Assembly: GCF_003591175.1 (NCBI RefSeq)
Contig: NZ_QYYG01000003.1
Location: 248,001-312,000, forward strand
DNA: 64,000 nt
Reading direction: 5' to 3'
DNA from: Serratia inhibens
Lineage (GTDB): Bacteria > Pseudomonadota > Gammaproteobacteria > Enterobacterales > Enterobacteriaceae
The notes below the pieces were generated by a model, which saw only the letters and a program-made list of their open reading frames with translations, searched no databases and had not been told where the DNA came from. Position 1 is the first letter of the stretch. The number at the start of each line of letters is the position of its first letter. Both the position numbers and the translations under genes were made by a program. Positions 1-9,670 of this stretch are shown here, piece after piece.

Positions 1-288
1 ACCGAGGAAACGAGTATAGTGCTCAGCGGTGAACATCGGGCGATCAAGGCCAGGAGAGGAGACTTCCAAGTTGTAAGCGACTGTGATTGGCTCTTCGACG
101 TCCAATACAGCGCTGACCTGGTGGCTGACATCAGCACAATCGTCAACATTGATGCCATTTTCACTATCAATATAGATACGGAGCGTCGATTGGCGCGCAC
201 GAATAAATTCGATGCCTACAAGCTCAAAGCCCAACGCTTCTACCGGTGCCGAAAGCATCTCTGTTAATTTTTGCTCTAATGTGGACAA
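1..288 (-). CDS. rimP: Ribosome maturation factor RimP, 5' part only
   Basis: RimP assists maturation of the 30S ribosomal subunit in the cytoplasm. Only the first 96 codons are present, because the gene runs off the left edge of the window. The start is a TTG whose product begins STLEQKL; E. coli RimP begins the same way. The visible part covers the N-terminal domain through the SSPGLDRP motif at about residues 76-83. The gene lies downstream of the initiator tRNA gene on the same strand, as in the E. coli metY-rimP-nusA-infB operon. Upstream in-frame GTG and TTG codons could add a few residues, so the exact start is the uncertain part. Confidence 0.93.
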   Translation of the reverse strand, partial: MSTLEQKLTEMLSAPVEALGFELVGIEFIRARQSTLRIYIDSENGINVDDCADVSHQVSAVLDVEEPITVAYNLEVSSPGLDRPMFTAEHYTRFLG

Positions 289-306
289 GCCCACCCCCAA
301 GACATA

Positions 307-325
307 AAAAAAGGGCCTATAGCCC
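307..325 (-). terminator. Short hairpin plus T-run upstream of rimP
   Basis: On the minus strand a 4-bp GGGC/GCCC stem with a 5-base loop is followed by seven T residues. It lies between metY and the rimP start, so it could work as an attenuator or second terminator in the operon leader. The stem is short and the call is weak. Confidence 0.35.
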
Positions 326-342
326 AGTGATTCTGTTGCCAA

Positions 343-371
343 ATAACAAAAAACCCCGAAAATTCGGGGCT
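343..371 (-). terminator. Intrinsic terminator downstream of metY
   Basis: On the minus strand a GC-rich stem (GCCCCGAA with its complement) closes a very short loop and is followed by six T residues. It lies about 135 bases after the tRNA-fMet gene and before rimP. It would set the level of readthrough from the tRNA into rimP-nusA. Confidence 0.75.
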
Positions 372-504
372 TTATGCAACTGGACCCTGTTTGCCGCAAA
401 GCGGCTTCGGTGCAACTTTCTAACAAGTGCCATTTTCAAATGTTGTTCGAGAAAAGCGGATTTCAATCGAAAAGTGTATTTGAAAATAAACACTTAAAGG
501 AAAG

Positions 505-581
<77 letters not shown>

Positions 582-641
582 TCCGAAAACGTGGCAAATA
601 CTACGCCGATAATCGCAAAATTGCAAGTTATCTCTGGGATT

Positions 642-728
642 TGGTACCGAGGATGGGACTCGAACCCACAAGCCCGTTAGGGCACTACCACCTCAAGGTA
701 GCGTGTCTACCAATTCCACCACCTCGGT
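642..728 (-). tRNA. leuU: tRNA-Leu (GAG)
   Basis: This 87-base class II tRNA has a long variable arm and an encoded CCA. The anticodon loop CTTGAGG gives anticodon GAG, which reads CUU and CUC leucine codons. In E. coli leuU lies in the same place, between secG and metY. The acceptor stem here pairs fully (ACCGAGG with CCTCGGT), whereas E. coli begins with G. Confidence 0.95.
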
Positions 729-805
729 ACTGATTCTTGCTGCTAACGGCTGTTATTTTATTGAGGTAACAACAACCGTTTTCAAACTCTGTTACTGCTT
801 GCCGC

Positions 806-1141
806 TTACTGTGGGATATCGCTGCTCGGCTTGGTTGGTGCTGCCGGCGCGGTAGTCTGCTCAGATTTCACTGGCTGACCGAGGTTTTCCCACTCGCTGC
901 CTTTCTTGCTCTGGTTGGTGCTCAGGTTGCCCAGGATCAAACTGATGACGAAGAACAGCGCCGCCAGAACAGCCGTCATGCGGGTCATGAAGTTACCGGA
1001 ACCACTCGAACCGAACAATGTGCCAGACGCACCTGCTCCGAATGAGGCTCCCATATCAGCGCCTTTACCTTGCTGCAGCATAATCAGAGCAACCAGCCCG
1101 ATTGAGATCAGCAGGAAAATTACCAGAAGAGCTTCGTACAT
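806..1141 (-). CDS. secG: Preprotein translocase subunit SecG
   Basis: SecG is the small membrane subunit of the SecYEG protein-export channel and promotes SecA-driven translocation. The product has 111 residues (E. coli 110). Two hydrophobic segments are visible at about residues 3-22 and 52-72, separated by the conserved MLQQGKGADMGASFG loop, and a polar Pro-rich tail follows. It lies between glmM and leuU as in E. coli. The ATG start gives the expected N-terminus. Nothing is unusual. Confidence 0.96.
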   Translation of the reverse strand: MYEALLVIFLLISIGLVALIMLQQGKGADMGASFGAGASGTLFGSSGSGNFMTRMTAVLAALFFVISLILGNLSTNQSKKGSEWENLGQPVKSEQTTAPAAPTKPSSDIPQ

Positions 1142-1353
1142 AGTTGTACCCGTATCCTTGCGGCTTCACCGCGTGCCAAATGCTTCACACCCCAAAGGCT
1201 TCTTTTCTATTAAGAAGTCGCAGGCATTGTATCAAACTGCCCACTGAAGCGGGTGTGAATACTAACCAAAGCCGCTAACCCACGCAAGGGCAATTTGCAG
1301 CCGCCGGCGCGTTTGCGGAAAAAAGCACCAACAAAATTCGCAGGCTGTGTTTT

Positions 1354-1377
1354 CCGGGGGCAGCAAACCGCCCCCGG
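1354..1377 (-). terminator. GC-rich hairpin downstream of glmM
   Basis: An 8-bp stem (CCGGGGGC with its complement) has an 8-base loop and lies directly after the glmM stop codon. It lacks a T-run on either strand, so it may be an RNA-stabilising 3' hairpin rather than a true intrinsic terminator. The rest of the 251-base gap between secG and glmM shows no gene; it should hold the secG promoter. Confidence 0.45.
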
Positions 1378-1392
1378 CTTGTCAGCGATCCG

Positions 1393-2730
1393 TTAACCGG
1401 CAGACTTCACTGCATCGGCAATACGGTGCGCCAACGCGGTAACCTGCTGTTCATCCTCACCTTCCACCATCACGCGGATCAAAGGTTCGGTACCTGATTT
1501 ACGCAAAAGAACGCGGCCACGGCCAGCCAACTCGATTTCAACCTGCTCGGCGACTTTACGCACCTCTTCAGACTCCAACGGGTTGTGCTCGCCGACAAAA
1601 CGTACGTTAACCAGGATCTGCGGCAGCAGTTTCATGCCGCTGCACAGGTCGTGCAAACTCATGCTGTTACGGACTATCGCAGTCAACACCTGCAGGCCGG
1701 CAATGATGCCATCGCCCGTCGTGGTTTTGTCCAGCAGGATCACGTGGCCGGAGTTTTCCGCACCAATGCGCCAGCCCAGCTCCTGCAGCTTCTCCAGAAC
1801 GTAACGGTCACCCACTTTCGCACGGGCAAACGGGATACCAAGCTGCTTGAGCGCCAGCTCCAGGCCCATATTGCTCATCAACGTACCGACGGCGCCACCG
1901 CGCAACTGGCCCTGACGCAGCCCCTCACGGGCGATGATATACAGAATCTGGTCGCCATCTACCTTGTTGCCAAGGTGATCAACCATCATCACGCGGTCGC
2001 CGTCTCCGTCAAACGCCAGGCCGACATGCGCTTTTTCCAGCAGTACGCGTTCTTGCAGTTGGCGAACATCGGTCGCACCGCATTTCTCATTGATATTCAT
2101 GCCGTCCGGCTCAACGCCGATAGCAATCACCGTAGCGCCCAACTCACGCAACACGCTCGGTGCTATGTGGTAGGTCGCGCCGTTGGCGCAGTCCACCACA
2201 ATTTTCAGGCCCTTCAGGCTCAGTTCGCTCGGGAAGGTACCTTTGCAGAATTCGATGTAACGACCGGCGGCATCGATAATCCGGCTGGCCTTGCCCAATT
2301 CGGCAGATTCCACGCAGGTCAGCGGTTTTTCCATTTCGGCTTCAATGGCTTCTTCGACATGATCCGGCAGCTTCGCCCCGTCAATGGAGAAGAACTTAAT
2401 GCCGTTGTCGTAGAACGGGTTATGTGATGCAGAGATCACGATCCCGGCTTCGGCACGGAAGGTGCGCGTCAGATAAGCCACCGCCGGCGTCGGCATTGGG
2501 CCGGTGAACGAGGCGGATAGCCCCGCAGCGGCCAGACCTGCCTCCAGTGCCGATTCCAGCATGTAGCCTGAAATGCGGGTATCTTTGCCGATAATGATTT
2601 TGCGGGAACCGTGACGTGCCAGCACCTTACCCGCCGCCCAGCCAAGTTTCAGCACGAAATCCGGGGTAATAGGGCTATCGCCGACTTTGCCACGAATGCC
2701 GTCGGTACCAAAATATTTGCGCTCACTCAT
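1393..2730 (-). CDS. glmM: Phosphoglucosamine mutase GlmM
   Basis: GlmM converts glucosamine-6-phosphate to glucosamine-1-phosphate on the cytoplasmic route to UDP-GlcNAc, the precursor of peptidoglycan and lipopolysaccharide. The 445-residue product matches E. coli in length. The phosphorylated active-site serine is Ser102 in the SASHNP motif; the metal-binding DGDGDR motif is near residues 241-246, and a phosphate-binding RKSGTEP motif is near the C-terminus. A longer reading frame of 473 codons exists, but the ATG at 2730, giving MSERKYFG, matches the family start. The gene follows folP with a 7-base gap, so the two are very likely cotranscribed. Confidence 0.97.
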   Translation of the reverse strand: MSERKYFGTDGIRGKVGDSPITPDFVLKLGWAAGKVLARHGSRKIIIGKDTRISGYMLESALEAGLAAAGLSASFTGPMPTPAVAYLTRTFRAEAGIVISASHNPFYDNGIKFFSIDGAKLPDHVEEAIEAEMEKPLTCVESAELGKASRIIDAAGRYIEFCKGTFPSELSLKGLKIVVDCANGATYHIAPSVLRELGATVIAIGVEPDGMNINEKCGATDVRQLQERVLLEKAHVGLAFDGDGDRVMMVDHLGNKVDGDQILYIIAREGLRQGQLRGGAVGTLMSNMGLELALKQLGIPFARAKVGDRYVLEKLQELGWRIGAENSGHVILLDKTTTGDGIIAGLQVLTAIVRNSMSLHDLCSGMKLLPQILVNVRFVGEHNPLESEEVRKVAEQVEIELAGRGRVLLRKSGTEPLIRVMVEGEDEQQVTALAHRIADAVKSAG

Positions 2731-2737
2731 GTCTCTG

Positions 2738-3571
2738 TCATCCCTTAGCTGAAAGTGTTGCCTCGACGACACGCATCGCCTCGACGGTTTCTTTAACGTC
2801 ATGCACTCTGACAATCTGTGCGCCCTGCATAGCGGCGATTACCGCACAGGCCACGCTGCCGATAACCCGCTGTTCCGGGGGTACATTCAGCAGTTGTCCA
2901 ATCATCGACTTACGCGACATCCCTACCAATAGCGGCAGACCAAAGTGATGAAACTCTGACAATCTGGCCAGCAGTTGATAATTGTGAGCCAAATTCTTAC
3001 CGAAACCGAATCCTGGGTCGAGCAGCAATTTCTGATTTGTAATGCCGGCGGCATTGCAGCGTTCAATATGCCGTTGGAAAAATGTGTTCACATCAGCAAT
3101 AAGATCGTCATAGTGCGGGGCCTGCTGCATGGTACGCGGTTGCCCCTGCATATGCATCAGGCACACCGGTAGCCCGCTTTCGGCCGCCGCAGCCAATGCG
3201 CCGGGCTCCTGCAGCGAGCGAATGTCGTTTATCAGATGCGCCCCTGCCTGCGCCGATTCGCGGATCACGCCCGCTTTAGAGGTATCCACAGAGATAAAAA
3301 CTTCAAAACGCTGGGCAATCGCTTCGACTACCGGCACTACGCGTGCAATCTCTTCCTCTTCACTGACCTCCGCGGCTCCCGGCCTGGTCGACTCGCCCCC
3401 CACATCAATCATGGTCGCACCGGCCGAAATCAGCGCATGCGCATGCAACAGCGCCTGATTCAGAGTGTTGTGACGGCCGCCGTCAGAGAAAGAATCCGGG
3501 GTTACGTTGAGGATCCCCATCACTCGCGGGTGGGAAAGATCGAGAGTCATGTCTCGCACGGTTAACTGCAT
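2738..3571 (-). CDS. folP: Dihydropteroate synthase FolP
   Basis: FolP joins p-aminobenzoate to hydroxymethyl-dihydropterin pyrophosphate in folate synthesis and is the sulfonamide target. The product has 277 residues (E. coli 282). The signature [11 protein letters not shown] is at about residues 22-32, the GGESTRPGA loop near residue 58, and the FGFGK motif near residue 188. It lies between ftsH and glmM as in E. coli, and the tight spacing to glmM suggests one transcript. No departure from the family was seen. Confidence 0.97.
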   Translation of the reverse strand: MQLTVRDMTLDLSHPRVMGILNVTPDSFSDGGRHNTLNQALLHAHALISAGATMIDVGGESTRPGAAEVSEEEEIARVVPVVEAIAQRFEVFISVDTSKAGVIRESAQAGAHLINDIRSLQEPGALAAAAESGLPVCLMHMQGQPRTMQQAPHYDDLIADVNTFFQRHIERCNAAGITNQKLLLDPGFGFGKNLAHNYQLLARLSEFHHFGLPLLVGMSRKSMIGQLLNVPPEQRVIGSVACAVIAAMQGAQIVRVHDVKETVEAMRVVEATLSAKG

Positions 3572-3614
3572 CGCTAATTCACCTTACTGTTGCCTGGGTC
3601 ACTGCCCGCCGGGC

Positions 3615-3641
3615 AATAAAAAACCCCGGCATGCCGGGGTT
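3615..3641 (-). terminator. Intrinsic terminator downstream of ftsH
   Basis: On the minus strand a strong inverted repeat (AACCCCGGC with its complement, almost no loop) is followed by six T residues. It lies between the ftsH stop and the folP start, so it would limit readthrough from ftsH into folP-glmM. Confidence 0.8.
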
Positions 3642-3663
3642 CGATGTTATTACACAGCCAAAG

Positions 3664-5604
3664 TTACTTGTCTAGCTGTTCAGACATGGTATTGCCCGGG
3701 TTTGGCGTGCGTGGCTCATCTACCGGCGTCGGGGCTTTTGGAGTGCCGCCGTTGTCGGAATTGCTGCCCTTGTTCACATCGTCCCAACCCGCTGGCGGAC
3801 GCACATCTTTACGGTTCATCAGATCGTCGATCTGTGGCGCATCGATGGTTTCATACTTCATCAAGGCATCCTTCATTGAATGCAGGATGTCCATGTTTTC
3901 CATCAACAATGCACGTGCACGGATGTAGTTGCGTTCGATCAGGGATTTCACTTCCTGGTCGATGATGCGAGCTGTTTCATCCGACATGTGTTTCGCTTTG
4001 GCCACTGAACGGCCCAGGAACACTTCGCCCTCTTCTTCCGCATACAGCAGCGGCCCCAGCTTCTCGGAGAAGCCCCATTGGGTCACCATGTTGCGGGCAA
4101 TCGAGGTCGCCACTTTAATGTCGTTCGACGCGCCGGTAGAGACTTTCTCTGGCCCGTAAATGATCTCTTCAGCCAGACGACCGCCGTACAGAGTAGAGAT
4201 TTGGCTCTCCAGCTTCTGACGGCTGGCGCTGATAGCATCGCCTTCCGGCAGGAAGAAGGTGACGCCCAACGCACGGCCACGCGGAATAATAGTGACCTTG
4301 TGCACCGGATCGTGCTCAGGAACCAGACGGCCGATAATGGCGTGGCCTGCTTCGTGATACGCGGTCGACTCTTTCTGCGCTTCGGTCATCACCATGGAGC
4401 GACGTTCCGCACCCATCATGATCTTGTCTTTGGCTTTTTCGAACTCAACCATCGACACTACGCGTTTGTTGCCGCGAGCGGCAAACAGCGCCGCTTCGTT
4501 GACCAGGTTGGCCAGGTCCGCACCGGAGAAGCCCGGGGTACCACGTGCAAGCACAGAGGCATCAACATCTGGGGCCAACGGCACGCGACGTGAATGCACC
4601 TTCAGGATTTGTTCACGGCCACGCACGTCCGGCAGACCCACCACGACCTGACGGTCGAAACGGCCTGGACGCAGCAACGCCGGGTCAAGCACGTCCGGAC
4701 GGTTGGTCGCAGCGATGACGATAATGCCTTCATTGCCTTCAAAACCGTCCATCTCAACCAGCATTTGGTTCAGCGTTTGCTCACGTTCATCATGACCGCC
4801 ACCCAGACCGGCGCCACGCTGGCGACCGACGGCGTCGATTTCATCGATGAAGATGATGCACGGTGCCGCTTTCTTGGCCTGCTCGAACATGTCGCGCACA
4901 CGGGAAGCACCCACACCCACAAACATTTCCACGAAGTCGGAGCCGGAAATGGTGAAGAACGGCACTTTTGCCTCACCCGCGATGGCTTTCGCCAACAGCG
5001 TTTTACCGGTCCCCGGCGGGCCAACCATCAGCACGCCTTTCGGGATCTTGCCGCCTAATTTCTGGAAACGGCTCGGCTCGCGCAGGTATTCCACCAGTTC
5101 GCTCACTTCCTCTTTTGCTTCATCGCAACCGGCAACGTCAGCAAAAGTGGTTTTGATCTGGTCTTCCGTCAGCATACGGGCCTTGCTCTTGCCGAAGGAC
5201 ATCGCGCCCTTGCCGCCGCCGCCCTGCATCTGCCGCATGAAGAAGATCCAGACCCCGATCAGCAACAGCATCGGGAACCATGAAATAAAGATAGAAGCCA
5301 GCAAACTCGGCTCTTCAGGCGGTTCACCAACAACTTTCACATTTTTCGTCAACAACGTATCCAGCAACTTAGGATCGTTGACAGGGATGTAGGTCGTGTA
5401 TTTGTTACTGTCTTTCTTGGTAACGTTAATTTCACGTCCGTTGATTCGCGCTTCGCGAACCTGGTCCTGGGTCAGTTCGGACATGAAGGTAGAGTAATCC
5501 ACCCTACGGCCATTCGACTCGCTGGGCCCAAAGCTCTGGAATACAGACATCAACACTACCGCGATGACTAACCAGAGTATTAGGTTTTTCGCCATGTCAC
5601 TCAA
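3664..5604 (-). CDS. ftsH: ATP-dependent zinc metalloprotease FtsH
   Basis: FtsH is the membrane-anchored AAA+ protease that degrades LpxC, sigma-32 and misassembled membrane proteins, among other substrates. The 646-residue product has an N-terminal membrane segment (about 8-26), a periplasmic domain, a second membrane segment (about 101-121), Walker A GPPGTGKT near residue 195, Walker B FIDEID, and the zinc motif HEAGH near residues 417-421. The TTG at 5604 has a GAGG ribosome-binding site 8 bases upstream; the ATG at 5595 would drop three residues and is the alternative start. Its regulators HflK and HflC are encoded in the same window at 51-53 kb. Confidence 0.97.
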   Translation of the reverse strand: MSDMAKNLILWLVIAVVLMSVFQSFGPSESNGRRVDYSTFMSELTQDQVREARINGREINVTKKDSNKYTTYIPVNDPKLLDTLLTKNVKVVGEPPEEPSLLASIFISWFPMLLLIGVWIFFMRQMQGGGGKGAMSFGKSKARMLTEDQIKTTFADVAGCDEAKEEVSELVEYLREPSRFQKLGGKIPKGVLMVGPPGTGKTLLAKAIAGEAKVPFFTISGSDFVEMFVGVGASRVRDMFEQAKKAAPCIIFIDEIDAVGRQRGAGLGGGHDEREQTLNQMLVEMDGFEGNEGIIVIAATNRPDVLDPALLRPGRFDRQVVVGLPDVRGREQILKVHSRRVPLAPDVDASVLARGTPGFSGADLANLVNEAALFAARGNKRVVSMVEFEKAKDKIMMGAERRSMVMTEAQKESTAYHEAGHAIIGRLVPEHDPVHKVTIIPRGRALGVTFFLPEGDAISASRQKLESQISTLYGGRLAEEIIYGPEKVSTGASNDIKVATSIARNMVTQWGFSEKLGPLLYAEEEGEVFLGRSVAKAKHMSDETARIIDQEVKSLIERNYIRARALLMENMDILHSMKDALMKYETIDAPQIDDLMNRKDVRPPAGWDDVNKGSNSDNGGTPKAPTPVDEPRTPNPGNTMSEQLDK

Positions 5605-5651
5605 GGGATTAACCTCATATTACAACTGTGTTAACAAACAGCGTTAGGGTA

Positions 5652-6281
5652 CTACAGCTTGCGCCCTGTCGCTACAATGTACACTTCGCGCGAACGTGCG
5701 CGGGAAGCGTCTGGCTTACGAATCTTAACCTTCGTAAACAGGGAGCGAATTTCCCGTAGGTACTCGTCAAAGCCATCTCCCTGGAACACCTTCACCAGGA
5801 AACTTCCGCCTGGTGCGAGGACATCACGACACATTCCCAGTGCTAATTCCACCAGATACATCGATCTCGGAATATCGACGGCCGGAGTGCCACTCATATT
5901 CGGGGCCATGTCAGACATAACCACCTGAACCTTACTTTCACCTACACGTTCCAACAGAGCTTTAAGGACCAGTTCATCACGAAAATCGCCCTGAAGGAAA
6001 TCGACGCCAACGATAGGATCCATTGGCAAAATATCACAGGCGATGATGCGACCGTTACCGCCGATCTGCGTCACTACATATTGCGACCAACCGCCCGGCG
6101 CTGCGCCTAAATCCACTACGGTCATGCCGGGTTTAAACAGCTTGTCACTCTGCTGTATTTCATCAAGTTTAAACCAGGCGCGCGAACGCAGCCCTTTTTT
6201 CTGCGCCTGTTGCACATATTTATCGCTAAAGTGTTCTTGTAACCAGCGACTGGAGCTAGCAGAACGCTTTTTATTAGCCAT
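5652..6281 (-). CDS. rlmE: 23S rRNA 2'-O-ribose methyltransferase RlmE
   Basis: RlmE (FtsJ/RrmJ) methylates the 2'-OH of U2552 of 23S rRNA, a late step in 50S assembly. The product has 209 residues, as in E. coli. The S-adenosylmethionine site [11 protein letters not shown] lies near residues 57-67. Conserved catalytic residues include Lys38, the Asp of the SDMAPN motif near 124, and the Lys of VKVFQG near 164. The ATG at 6281 was chosen over an upstream TTG because it gives the family N-terminus. It is followed by ftsH on the same strand and is divergent from yhbY. Confidence 0.96.
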   Translation of the reverse strand: MANKKRSASSSRWLQEHFSDKYVQQAQKKGLRSRAWFKLDEIQQSDKLFKPGMTVVDLGAAPGGWSQYVVTQIGGNGRIIACDILPMDPIVGVDFLQGDFRDELVLKALLERVGESKVQVVMSDMAPNMSGTPAVDIPRSMYLVELALGMCRDVLAPGGSFLVKVFQGDGFDEYLREIRSLFTKVKIRKPDASRARSREVYIVATGRKL

Positions 6282-6423
6282 CTCGTTTTCCAACTATCAT
6301 AAAAGAGTCTTATGTCAGGTTCGCTGCTCACGTAGACTCACACCGGTGAAGACCGATTTGGTGATATACATGAGATGGCGGTAGAATGTACCGTTTTCAA
6401 TCCCAACTTAAGCAAAAAAGACA

Positions 6424-6717
6424 ATGAATCTGAATAATAAACAAAAACAGCACCTGAAAGGCTTGGCGCATCCGTTAAAACCGGTTGTCATGCTGGGTAA
6501 TAACGGTCTCACCGAAGGGGTGCTGGCTGAAATTGAACAGGCTCTGGAGCATCATGAGCTGATCAAGGTAAAAATCGCTGCTGAAGATCGCGAAACCAAA
6601 ACCCTGATCGCCGACGCTATCGTACGTGAAACGGGTGCCTGCAACGTGCAAGTCATCGGCAGTACGCTTATTCTTTACCGCCCTTCGAAAGAGCGCAAGA
6701 TCAGTCTACCGCGTTAA
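6424..6717 (+). CDS. yhbY: Ribosome assembly RNA-binding protein YhbY
   Basis: YhbY is a 97-residue CRM-domain protein associated with pre-50S ribosomal particles. The whole protein is one CRM/YhbY domain. The conserved loop is visible in modified form (LGNNGLTEGVL, about residues 25-35), and the RETGAC segment lies near residues 69-74. It matches the E. coli protein almost residue for residue. It is divergent from rlmE, with about 140 bases holding both promoters, and is followed by a terminator shared with greA. Confidence 0.95.
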   Translation: MNLNNKQKQHLKGLAHPLKPVVMLGNNGLTEGVLAEIEQALEHHELIKVKIAAEDRETKTLIADAIVRETGACNVQVIGSTLILYRPSKERKISLPR

Positions 6718-6761
6718 TAAGCATTGAGTTAACGAAAAGGTGCCATGCACCAGACTCAGAT

Positions 6762-6784
6762 AAAAGGCCGCGTGCGGCCTTTTT
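6762..6784. terminator. Bidirectional terminator between yhbY and greA
   Basis: The inverted repeat AAAAGGCCGC with its complement and a 2-base centre is flanked by A residues on the left and T residues on the right. It can therefore terminate the convergent yhbY and greA transcripts from both sides. Confidence 0.8.
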
Positions 6785-6831
6785 CCTTTCTTTACAAAAC
6801 CCTGGCGAATTTCTGAACGATCGGGCGTATA

Positions 6832-7308
6832 TCAGAGATATTCAACCTTCAGGATTTCGTAATCTACATCGCCGCCCGGGGTTTTAATGACGACCACATC
6901 ATCCTGCTCTTTACCGATCAAGCCGCGTGCCATGGGCGAATTTACCGAAATCAGATTTTTCTTGAAGTCGGCCTCATCGTCACCCACGATTCGGTAAGTC
7001 ACTTCTTCTTCGCTATCCAGGTTCATCACCGAAACGGTGGAGCCAAAAATCACGCGGCCATTGTTTGGCATCTTGGTGATGTCGATTATCTGCGCGTTCG
7101 ACAGTTTGGCTTCAATTTCCTGAATGCGTCCTTCGCAAAAACCCTGCTGTTCACGGGCAGCATGGTACTCTGCGTTTTCTTTCAAATCGCCGTGTTCACG
7201 GGCGTCAGCAATGTCCGCAATGATTTTCGGACGACGCACGCCCTTCAGATATTCAAGCTCTTCGCGCAGTTTTTCAGCGCCAAACAAGGTCATCGGAATC
7301 TGTTTCAT
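6832..7308 (-). CDS. greA: Transcription elongation factor GreA
   Basis: GreA enters the secondary channel of stalled RNA polymerase and stimulates cleavage of backtracked transcripts. The 158-residue product equals E. coli GreA in length. An N-terminal antiparallel coiled coil (about residues 1-75) carries the acidic tip [11 protein letters not shown], and a C-terminal FKBP-like domain follows. The 250-base leader holds a hairpin with a T-rich tail that may attenuate greA, described separately. Confidence 0.97.
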   Translation of the reverse strand: MKQIPMTLFGAEKLREELEYLKGVRRPKIIADIADAREHGDLKENAEYHAAREQQGFCEGRIQEIEAKLSNAQIIDITKMPNNGRVIFGSTVSVMNLDSEEEVTYRIVGDDEADFKKNLISVNSPMARGLIGKEQDDVVVIKTPGGDVDYEILKVEYL

Positions 7309-7410
7309 ATAGTGAATACCTCTAAATCTTTCCTGTTCAAATAGCCGTCATCCTGACGTCTTCGAATGAAAAAACGGTGGGTGTATATCCCCCCGCCTCC
7401 AGGCGACAAA

Positions 7411-7448
7411 CAAAAGAAGCCTGACTCGGAACATTCGCCCAAGTCAGG
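7411..7448 (-). ncRNA. GraL-like attenuator in the greA leader
   Basis: On the minus strand, about 100 bases upstream of the greA start, CCTGACT pairs with AGTCAGG across a 15-base loop and is followed by GCTTCTTTTG, a T-rich tail. In E. coli the greA leader ends early at a similar position, giving the GraL small RNAs. Position and shape here suggest the same arrangement, but the match to E. coli GraL is from memory and the T-run is imperfect. Confidence 0.5.
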
Positions 7449-7565
7449 ATCGATTTTGCATTTTGATACGCATTTTAGCGTAGAGTTCCTTGAGGGTCAT
7501 CGTTTACTTTCTCCCTGAATGCACCGTAGTATGACGGCACGTTATCCAGCTGTTATCCCGAGATT

Positions 7566-8999
7566 ATGCGTTTTTCACGAATTGTCAGTGCATTGGCTTG
7601 CGCATTTGTTCTGAATGCAAATGCGGCCCCGGTGGAAGATTACACACAATATTTGCCTGATGGGGCCAACCTTGCCCTGGTAGTTCAGAAGATCGGCGCC
7701 GATGCGCCGACCATCGATTATCATTCACAGCAAATGGCGTTACCGGCCAGTACCCAAAAGGTGCTGACGGCGCTGGCTGCCTTGTTGCAGCTAGGCCCCG
7801 ATTATCGTTTCACCACCACGCTGGAAAGCCAGGGCGATATCAGCGACGGCGTACTGCGGGGCAATCTGATCGCCCGCTTCAGCGGCGACCCGACCTTTAA
7901 ACGCCAGAGCCTGCGCAATATGGTGGCGATCCTGAAAAAACAGGGCGTGCGCCAGATTACCGGCGACGTGCTGGTCGACACGTCGGTATTCGCCAGCCAC
8001 GACAAAGCCCCTGGCTGGCCGTGGAACGATCTGACGCAGTGCTTCAGCGCACCGCCGGCAGCGGCGATTGTCGATCGCAACTGCTTCTCGGTATCGCTGT
8101 ACAGTGCGCCAAACCCGGGCGACATGGCCTTTATACGCGTGGCCTCTTATTACCCGGTCAATATGTTCAGCCAGGTGCGAACGCTGGCGAGAGGCTCTGC
8201 GGACGCCCAATACTGTGAGCTGGACGTGGTGCCGGGCGAATTGAACCGCTTTACCCTGACTGGCTGTCTGACCCAACGCAGCGATCCGCTGCCGCTGGCC
8301 TTCGCCATTCAGGATGGCGCCAGCTATGCCGGCGCTATCTTGAAAGATGAACTGACGCAAGCCGGCATCCAGATAGATGGCCACCTGAAACGCCAGACTC
8401 AGCCTGGCCTGGCCGGCACGGTGATTGCGCAAACGCAATCGGCGCCGCTGCACGAGCTGCTGAAGATCATGCTGAAGAAATCGGACAACATGATCGCCGA
8501 TACCGTGTTTCGCACCATCGGCCATGAACGTTTCGGCGTTCCGGGCACCTGGCGCGCCGGCGCAGATGCCGTACGTCAGGTACTGCGTCAGAAGGCCGGG
8601 GTTGATCTGGGCAACAGCATAGTGGTGGACGGCTCTGGCCTCTCCCGCCATAACCTGCTGGCCCCGGCGACCATGATGCAGGCGTTGCAGTACATTGCGC
8701 AGCATGACAGCGAACTGAACTTTATTTCGATGCTGCCGCTGTCCGGCTACGACGGCACCCTGCGCTACCGTGGCGGGCTGCACGAAGCCGGCGTCGACGG
8801 CAAGGTTTCCGCCAAAACCGGCGCACTGCAGGGCGTGTATAACCTGGCGGGCTTTATCACCACCGCCAGCGGCCAACGTTTTGCGTTCGTACAATACCTG
8901 TCGGGTTATGCCGTACCACCGGAAGATCAGAAACAGCGTCGCGCTCCGCTGGTGCGTTTCGAAAGCCGCTTGTACCGGGATATTTATCAAAATAACTGA
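7566..8999 (+). CDS. dacB: D-alanyl-D-alanine carboxypeptidase/endopeptidase DacB (PBP4)
   Basis: DacB is a periplasmic class C penicillin-binding protein that cleaves D-Ala-D-Ala ends and peptide cross-links in peptidoglycan. It has 477 residues, the same as E. coli. A signal peptide is visible at residues 1-21 (cleavage after NANA). The nucleophile is Ser62 in the STQK motif (62-65), with the second motif SDN near 307 and KTG near 418. It is followed after 8 bases by a response regulator gene, so dacB and the two-component pair probably share a transcript. Confidence 0.96.
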   Translation: MRFSRIVSALACAFVLNANAAPVEDYTQYLPDGANLALVVQKIGADAPTIDYHSQQMALPASTQKVLTALAALLQLGPDYRFTTTLESQGDISDGVLRGNLIARFSGDPTFKRQSLRNMVAILKKQGVRQITGDVLVDTSVFASHDKAPGWPWNDLTQCFSAPPAAAIVDRNCFSVSLYSAPNPGDMAFIRVASYYPVNMFSQVRTLARGSADAQYCELDVVPGELNRFTLTGCLTQRSDPLPLAFAIQDGASYAGAILKDELTQAGIQIDGHLKRQTQPGLAGTVIAQTQSAPLHELLKIMLKKSDNMIADTVFRTIGHERFGVPGTWRAGADAVRQVLRQKAGVDLGNSIVVDGSGLSRHNLLAPATMMQALQYIAQHDSELNFISMLPLSGYDGTLRYRGGLHEAGVDGKVSAKTGALQGVYNLAGFITTASGQRFAFVQYLSGYAVPPEDQKQRRAPLVRFESRLYRDIYQNN

Positions 9000-9007
9000 G
9001 GGTCGGG

Positions 9008-9670
9008 ATGAAACTGCTGATTGTTGAAGACGATGAGCTGTTGCAGCAAGGGCTGGCGCTGGCATTGGCCAGCGAAGGCTATGCCTGCGACTGCGCCACC
9101 ACGGCGGCGCAAGCCAATGCGCTGCTCATTACCAGCCAGTACAGCATGATCATCCTCGATCTCGGTCTACCCGACCAGGACGGTGCCAGCCTGCTGCGGC
9201 AGTGGCGCCGCCAGCAGGTCGATTTGCCGGTGCTGATCCTCACTGCCCGCGATGCACTTGAAGACCGTGTCGACGGGCTGGACGCCGGCGCTGACGATTA
9301 TCTGGTGAAACCCTTCGCGCTGGTTGAGCTGCAGGCGCGGGTGCGCGCCCTAATCCGCCGTTATCAGGGGCACAGCGACAACCTGATGCAGTTGGACGAT
9401 CTCCAGCTCAATCTCTCCAGCCAGCAGGTATACGTTCACCAACAGCCGGTTGAAGTCACGCCAAAAGAATTCGCCATCCTGTCTCGCCTGATGATGCGCG
9501 CCGGGCAAACGGTCAATCGTGAACTGCTGCAGCAGGATCTTTACACCTGGCAGGACGATTTAGGCTCCAACACGCTGGAAGTGCATATCCATAACCTGCG
9601 CCGCAAGTTGGGCAAGGATCGCATCCGCACCGTCCGCGGTATCGGTTACCGCCTGGAATCCACATCATGA
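9008..9670 (+). CDS. pmrA: Response regulator, PmrA/BasR family
   Basis: This is an OmpR-type response regulator of 220 residues. The receiver domain covers about residues 1-115, with the acidic pocket EDD at 7-9, the phosphoacceptor Asp51 in the ILDLGLPD motif, and the conserved Lys in the VKPFA motif. A winged-helix DNA-binding domain covers about residues 125-218. Recall of E. coli BasR shows long identical stretches, such as TNTLEVHIHNLR against the SNTLEVHIHNLR here. PmrA controls lipid A modification and polymyxin resistance in relatives. Its stop overlaps the next start by 4 bases (ATGA). It could be another OmpR family member, but BasR/PmrA is the best fit. Confidence 0.85.
   Translation: MKLLIVEDDELLQQGLALALASEGYACDCATTAAQANALLITSQYSMIILDLGLPDQDGASLLRQWRRQQVDLPVLILTARDALEDRVDGLDAGADDYLVKPFALVELQARVRALIRRYQGHSDNLMQLDDLQLNLSSQQVYVHQQPVEVTPKEFAILSRLMMRAGQTVNRELLQQDLYTWQDDLGSNTLEVHIHNLRRKLGKDRIRTVRGIGYRLESTS

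Noticed and set aside
246-497. An 83-codon plus-strand frame between rimP and metY
   Set aside because: It covers the terminator hairpins of the metY leader and shows no family features.
1585-2427. A 280-codon open frame opposite glmM
   Set aside because: It runs antisense to the conserved glmM sequence and resembles no family.
7791-9065. A 424-codon open frame opposite dacB
   Set aside because: It is an antisense shadow of dacB and the start of pmrA, rich in Arg, His and Gln as such shadows usually are.
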